DNA of 34,381 nt from JAGQNK01 sp964573155 (GTDB lineage: Bacteria; Patescibacteriota; Saccharimonadia; Saccharimonadales; JAGQNK01): assembly GCA_964573155.1 (NCBI GenBank), contig CAZNIN010000006.1, positions 1-34,381 on the forward strand. Reading direction: 5' to 3'. Shown here in pieces: positions 32,612-34,381 of this stretch. How positions within the stretch are numbered: the first letter of the stretch is position 1; each line of letters begins with the position of its first letter. The notes under the pieces were generated by a model. That model was given only the letters and a program-made list of their open reading frames with translations. It was not told the origin of the DNA and ran no database searches. The translations under genes were made by a program, and so were the position numbers.

Positions 32612-33256
32612 ATGCAGCGTATAAGGGAGACCTCAAGAGGTTTAGAAATCACACAGGACACTGATGTCCTGACTTTTGGATACCCTCACGAAGGTGTGCT
32701 AAATGTTGGGTTAAAGGAGTCAGCGTTACATGAAAGAGAAGGGAGCCGTCTGTTCGTTATAGATGGTCGAGACAACATGCGCGATTTTGGTGAGTGGCTC
32801 ACCAGGTTGGATGTTTCTGCTGAAGAAAAGGTTTTGTTATCTTCAAGCTTTGAAGGATACACTTTAGATAGCCATACGGCAATCGGTTGTGTATCTGCGG
32901 TCCCACGGCCAAGAGGTAGCAGCTTGGCTGAATTCATGAGTGAGGATGCTGAAAATGCTGAAATAGGAACAGATCTAATAGAGGATCTTAGCGTTGTTAT
33001 CGGTGCCGTCAAAGAGATATTGGGTGACAGGCACCCTCTTCGGACGCGCGTGCAAGAAGAAGCCTTTGCGTATCCATTGGGCACTCCCGACGGCATGTCG
33101 CCCTTAATGTTGGCGCGTCAGACGTACAATCAGCTAACTCTCCAATTTGACGAAGTTCTAACACATGAACCTTTGCCAGTTGAGGCAGCCCAAAAGTTCG
33201 GTGGCTGGGTGGTAAGCGGCCTTGGCTCGATAAAAAACAAATCTGTTTGGGGCTGA
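32612..33256 (+). CDS. soluble protein, unrecognised
   Basis: A 214-residue acidic cytoplasmic protein beginning MQRIRETSRGLEITQDTDVL. No transmembrane segment or signal peptide. The first 90 residues have alternating strands (LEITQDTDVLTFGYP, SRLFVIDGRDNMRDFGEWL, EEKVLLSSSFEGY), suggesting an alpha/beta fold. The last 100 are helical. I see no catalytic motif I can name. The near-consensus, leaderless promoter suggests substantial expression. It is convergent with the 33267 gene, 10 bp apart. Confidence 0.7.
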   Translation: MQRIRETSRGLEITQDTDVLTFGYPHEGVLNVGLKESALHEREGSRLFVIDGRDNMRDFGEWLTRLDVSAEEKVLLSSSFEGYTLDSHTAIGCVSAVPRPRGSSLAEFMSEDAENAEIGTDLIEDLSVVIGAVKEILGDRHPLRTRVQEEAFAYPLGTPDGMSPLMLARQTYNQLTLQFDEVLTHEPLPVEAAQKFGGWVVSGLGSIKNKSVWG

Positions 33257-33266
33257 TGAGCCGCAG

Positions 33267-33629
33267 CTAGATTAAATCCATTAGCTGTCTCGAGATTGCT
33301 GAGAAATCGCGTAACGGAGGAGTGTTTGTCCCGGATGCGCCTTCATTCGCCCAGTCGATCACTACTTGTGTAATTGATAAATCTCGTATGTCCTCCGGAA
33401 ACTCTACACGGACAGTCTCTTCAGAACCGTCAGGTTTTTCAAATTCAGCTGTTACGAACAATAAATCATCTACACGGCTGATTTCAGCTCCAGACTCTGT
33501 CTCAAGCGTACGCATTTCGTGCCCATCTAAATTTATTGGTAAAGCTTCTTCTGCTCTACGTAGGGCGGTGTCTGCGGTTTCCCACAGCTCTCGCATGGCT
33601 TCGTGTGCTTGTTGTCGTGTGGTGTTCAT
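33267..33629 (-). CDS. small acidic protein, unrecognised
   Basis: A 120-residue soluble, acidic protein. Helical N-terminus (TTRQQAHEAMRELWETADTALRRAEEAL), a central beta meander (EMRTLETESGAEISRVDDLLFVTAEFEKPDGSEETVRVEF) and a helical end. AAGGA lies about 9 nt upstream of the ATG, and -10 TATACT (33656-33661, minus strand) is about 26 nt upstream. This gene is therefore leadered, unlike many neighbours. No family or partner identified. Confidence 0.7.
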   Translation of the reverse strand: MNTTRQQAHEAMRELWETADTALRRAEEALPINLDGHEMRTLETESGAEISRVDDLLFVTAEFEKPDGSEETVRVEFPEDIRDLSITQVVIDWANEGASGTNTPPLRDFSAISRQLMDLI

Positions 33630-33655
33630 ACTGTACTTCCTTATCTGTGAAGTTA

Positions 33656-33661
33656 AGTATA
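33656..33661 (-). promoter_or_regulatory. -10 TATACT for the 33267 gene
   Basis: Minus-strand TATACT giving a leader of about 20 nt that includes the AAGGA ribosome site. Confidence 0.5.
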
Positions 33662-33692
33662 CTAAACAATTTAATAGCAGCCGATAGTCAAG

Positions 33693-33720
33693 AAAAAAAG
33701 CCCTTTCTTTCGATAAGACT
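33693..33720 (-). terminator. intrinsic terminator with GAAA tetraloop
   Basis: On the minus strand AGTCTT-A-TC-GAAA-GA-A-AGGGCT (33720-33699), two G-U pairs and one A-A mismatch, followed by a run of seven T. Confidence 0.65.
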
Positions 33721-33836
33721 TTTTTCTTGGTAGCCCAAGTACATTCGAACTGGAATGCACTCCTTTGGGAGTTAGCTTATTAGGGGATACTCTATAGAGG
33801 TGAATCAGTGGTAAGTTATTCTACTGCCACGGGCTA
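33693..33836 (-). ncRNA. candidate structured small RNA, about 144 nt
   Basis: No open frame. On the minus strand a -10 TATAAA (33843-33848) is 6 nt before a predicted 5' end TAGCCC (33836). That sequence pairs with GGGCTA at 33731-33736, closing a domain of about 105 nt. Inside are an 8-bp hairpin GTGCATTC / GAATGTAC (33739-33760) and ACTCC / GGAGT (33759-33772). After it comes a terminator capped by a GAAA tetraloop with a T7 tail. It does not match any RNA class I can name. Alternative: the structured 3' UTR of the upstream 33850 gene. Confidence 0.4.
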
Positions 33837-33849
33837 GACCTATTTATAT

Positions 33850-34347
33850 TTACTCTTCCCACTCAACACCATGTAAAACAGAAAACTTGGCTATAGACTT
33901 TTGCACACTCGCAACAGTGTACCTTCGATACTGAGGAGCGCCAGGCTTATGGAAAAGGTGATATCTTCTGCCTCGCTTTGTCACATTATCTACCACAAGC
34001 TCCCTAATATTGCCCGAACGTTTAACCAGGAGCGAATATTCACTACTTCCAGACGATTGTATTCCTTGATGACTTATGCTGCAAGAAGGCGGGCCTTCTC
34101 TCCTGCCAAGCAACCACCCCTGTGCTAGATACGAAGGAGAGTCATATGGAATATCATGGTTATTTGCCCATACTACAAATTTTCCACATAATGGAATTAT
34201 TAACCTGCGTCTTTCTTCTTCTAGCCATTGCTCTTGAATTCTATGTTCTACATCGCCCTGGGTCCAGGCACGCTGTGCAGCGCTCTCTCGTTCTGTAATT
34301 TGCATACTCTCTGCAAGTCGTCGAATCTCGTCTCCTGATGTGTCCAT
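33850..34347 (-). CDS. soluble protein, unrecognised
   Basis: A 165-residue cytoplasmic protein. The N-terminal 50 residues are helical and charged (ESMQITERESAAQRAWTQGDVEHRIQEQWLEEERRRL). Next comes 'PLCGKFVVWANNHDIPYDSPSYLAQGWLLGRR', then a beta-rich, basic C-terminal half (YSLLVKRSGNIRELVVDNVTKRGRRYHLF). No recognised family. ATG 34347 is supported by a TATAAA 7 nt upstream (34355-34360), implying a leaderless transcript. AAAGATAGC occurs twice in the 34-bp upstream region, up to the window edge. Confidence 0.7.
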   Translation of the reverse strand: MDTSGDEIRRLAESMQITERESAAQRAWTQGDVEHRIQEQWLEEERRRLIIPLCGKFVVWANNHDIPYDSPSYLAQGWLLGRREGPPSCSISHQGIQSSGSSEYSLLVKRSGNIRELVVDNVTKRGRRYHLFHKPGAPQYRRYTVASVQKSIAKFSVLHGVEWEE

Positions 34348-34354
34348 AGCTATC

Positions 34355-34360
34355 TTTATA
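34355..34360 (-). promoter_or_regulatory. -10 TATAAA, leaderless to ATG 34347
   Basis: Minus-strand TATAAA with 7 nt to the ATG, flanked by two copies of AAAGATAGC. Confidence 0.45.
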
Positions 34361-34381
34361 TTCTGATGCGGCTATCTTTAC

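Noticed and set aside
33731..33760. T-arm-like GTTCGAAT followed by CTACCA on the minus strand, suggesting a tRNA
   Set aside because: The T-stem does not pair (G53 opposite G61), no anticodon or D-arm can be drawn, and the same bases form a better 8-bp hairpin.
1..34381. CRISPR array, transposon, prophage or integration site
   Set aside because: No regularly spaced direct repeats with unique spacers, no transposase, integrase or terminal inverted repeats seen; the repeats present are coding repeats or the 7-nt heptads.

Overview
The window looks like chromosomal DNA from a Candidatus Saccharibacteria (TM7) / Patescibacteria-type bacterium. This is inferred from gene content: many lineage-type membrane and secreted hypotheticals, a conserved 64-residue orphan protein, a Mur ligase, small versions of housekeeping enzymes, and a striking number of promoters placed so that transcripts would start at or next to the start codon. 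TGA is used as a stop (for example in the ATGA overlaps at 13380 and 13724), so this is not a UGA-recoded lineage. No phage, transposase, plasmid or CRISPR signal was seen. Genes are densely packed. The longest stretch without a gene is 19606-19830, which holds a canonical promoter. The assembly contains a 100-N placeholder at 28585-28684.

Layout. (1) 1-5789: the 3' part of a giant surface protein (GLUG-type repeats, two FN3 domains) that runs into membrane segments and a histidine-kinase-like cytoplasmic end. (2) 5887-9670: four membrane-anchored proteins, one with a predicted extracellular beta-propeller. (3) 9703-11854: a MutY-like glycosylase without Fe-S cysteines, then two translationally coupled envelope proteins. 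(4) 11862-14176: an MscS channel facing a tsaC-MazG-Nudix operon whose genes overlap by ATGA. (5) 14276-16002: a stand-alone receiver protein and a sensor kinase, convergent and sharing one CTAG as both stop codons. (6) 16037-18072: a Mur ligase and an EEP-fold hydrolase in one operon, divergent from a membrane protein (18156) across a heptamer-repeat promoter region. (7) 18910-25386: Q/N-rich membrane protein, 64-residue orphan, ABC exporter, glycosyltransferase, ferric-reductase-like membrane protein, Dus tRNA modification enzyme and a MauE/DoxX-like protein. (8) 25540-29286: three consecutive exported proteins, two of which share the same Asn/Gly/Ala-rich repeat. (9) 29283-32206: anchored propeller protein, tRNA-Met(CAU), FtsB/DivIC-like protein, a 45-residue KGG-like protein and TspO. 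(10) 32303-34347: four small unrecognised soluble proteins and a candidate structured small RNA.

How the genes fit together. Most of the window serves the envelope: surface adhesin/sensor, anchored propellers, repeat-bearing exported proteins, peptidoglycan precursor synthesis, a divisome component, an osmotic channel and an exporter. A smaller part deals with nucleotide-pool and tRNA quality (MutY-like, TsaC, MazG, Nudix, Dus).

The strongest candidates for something undescribed are the adhesin-kinase fusion, the paired GNA-repeat secreted proteins (whose repeat also broke the assembly), the systematic leaderless promoters, and the small RNA candidate at 33693-33836.
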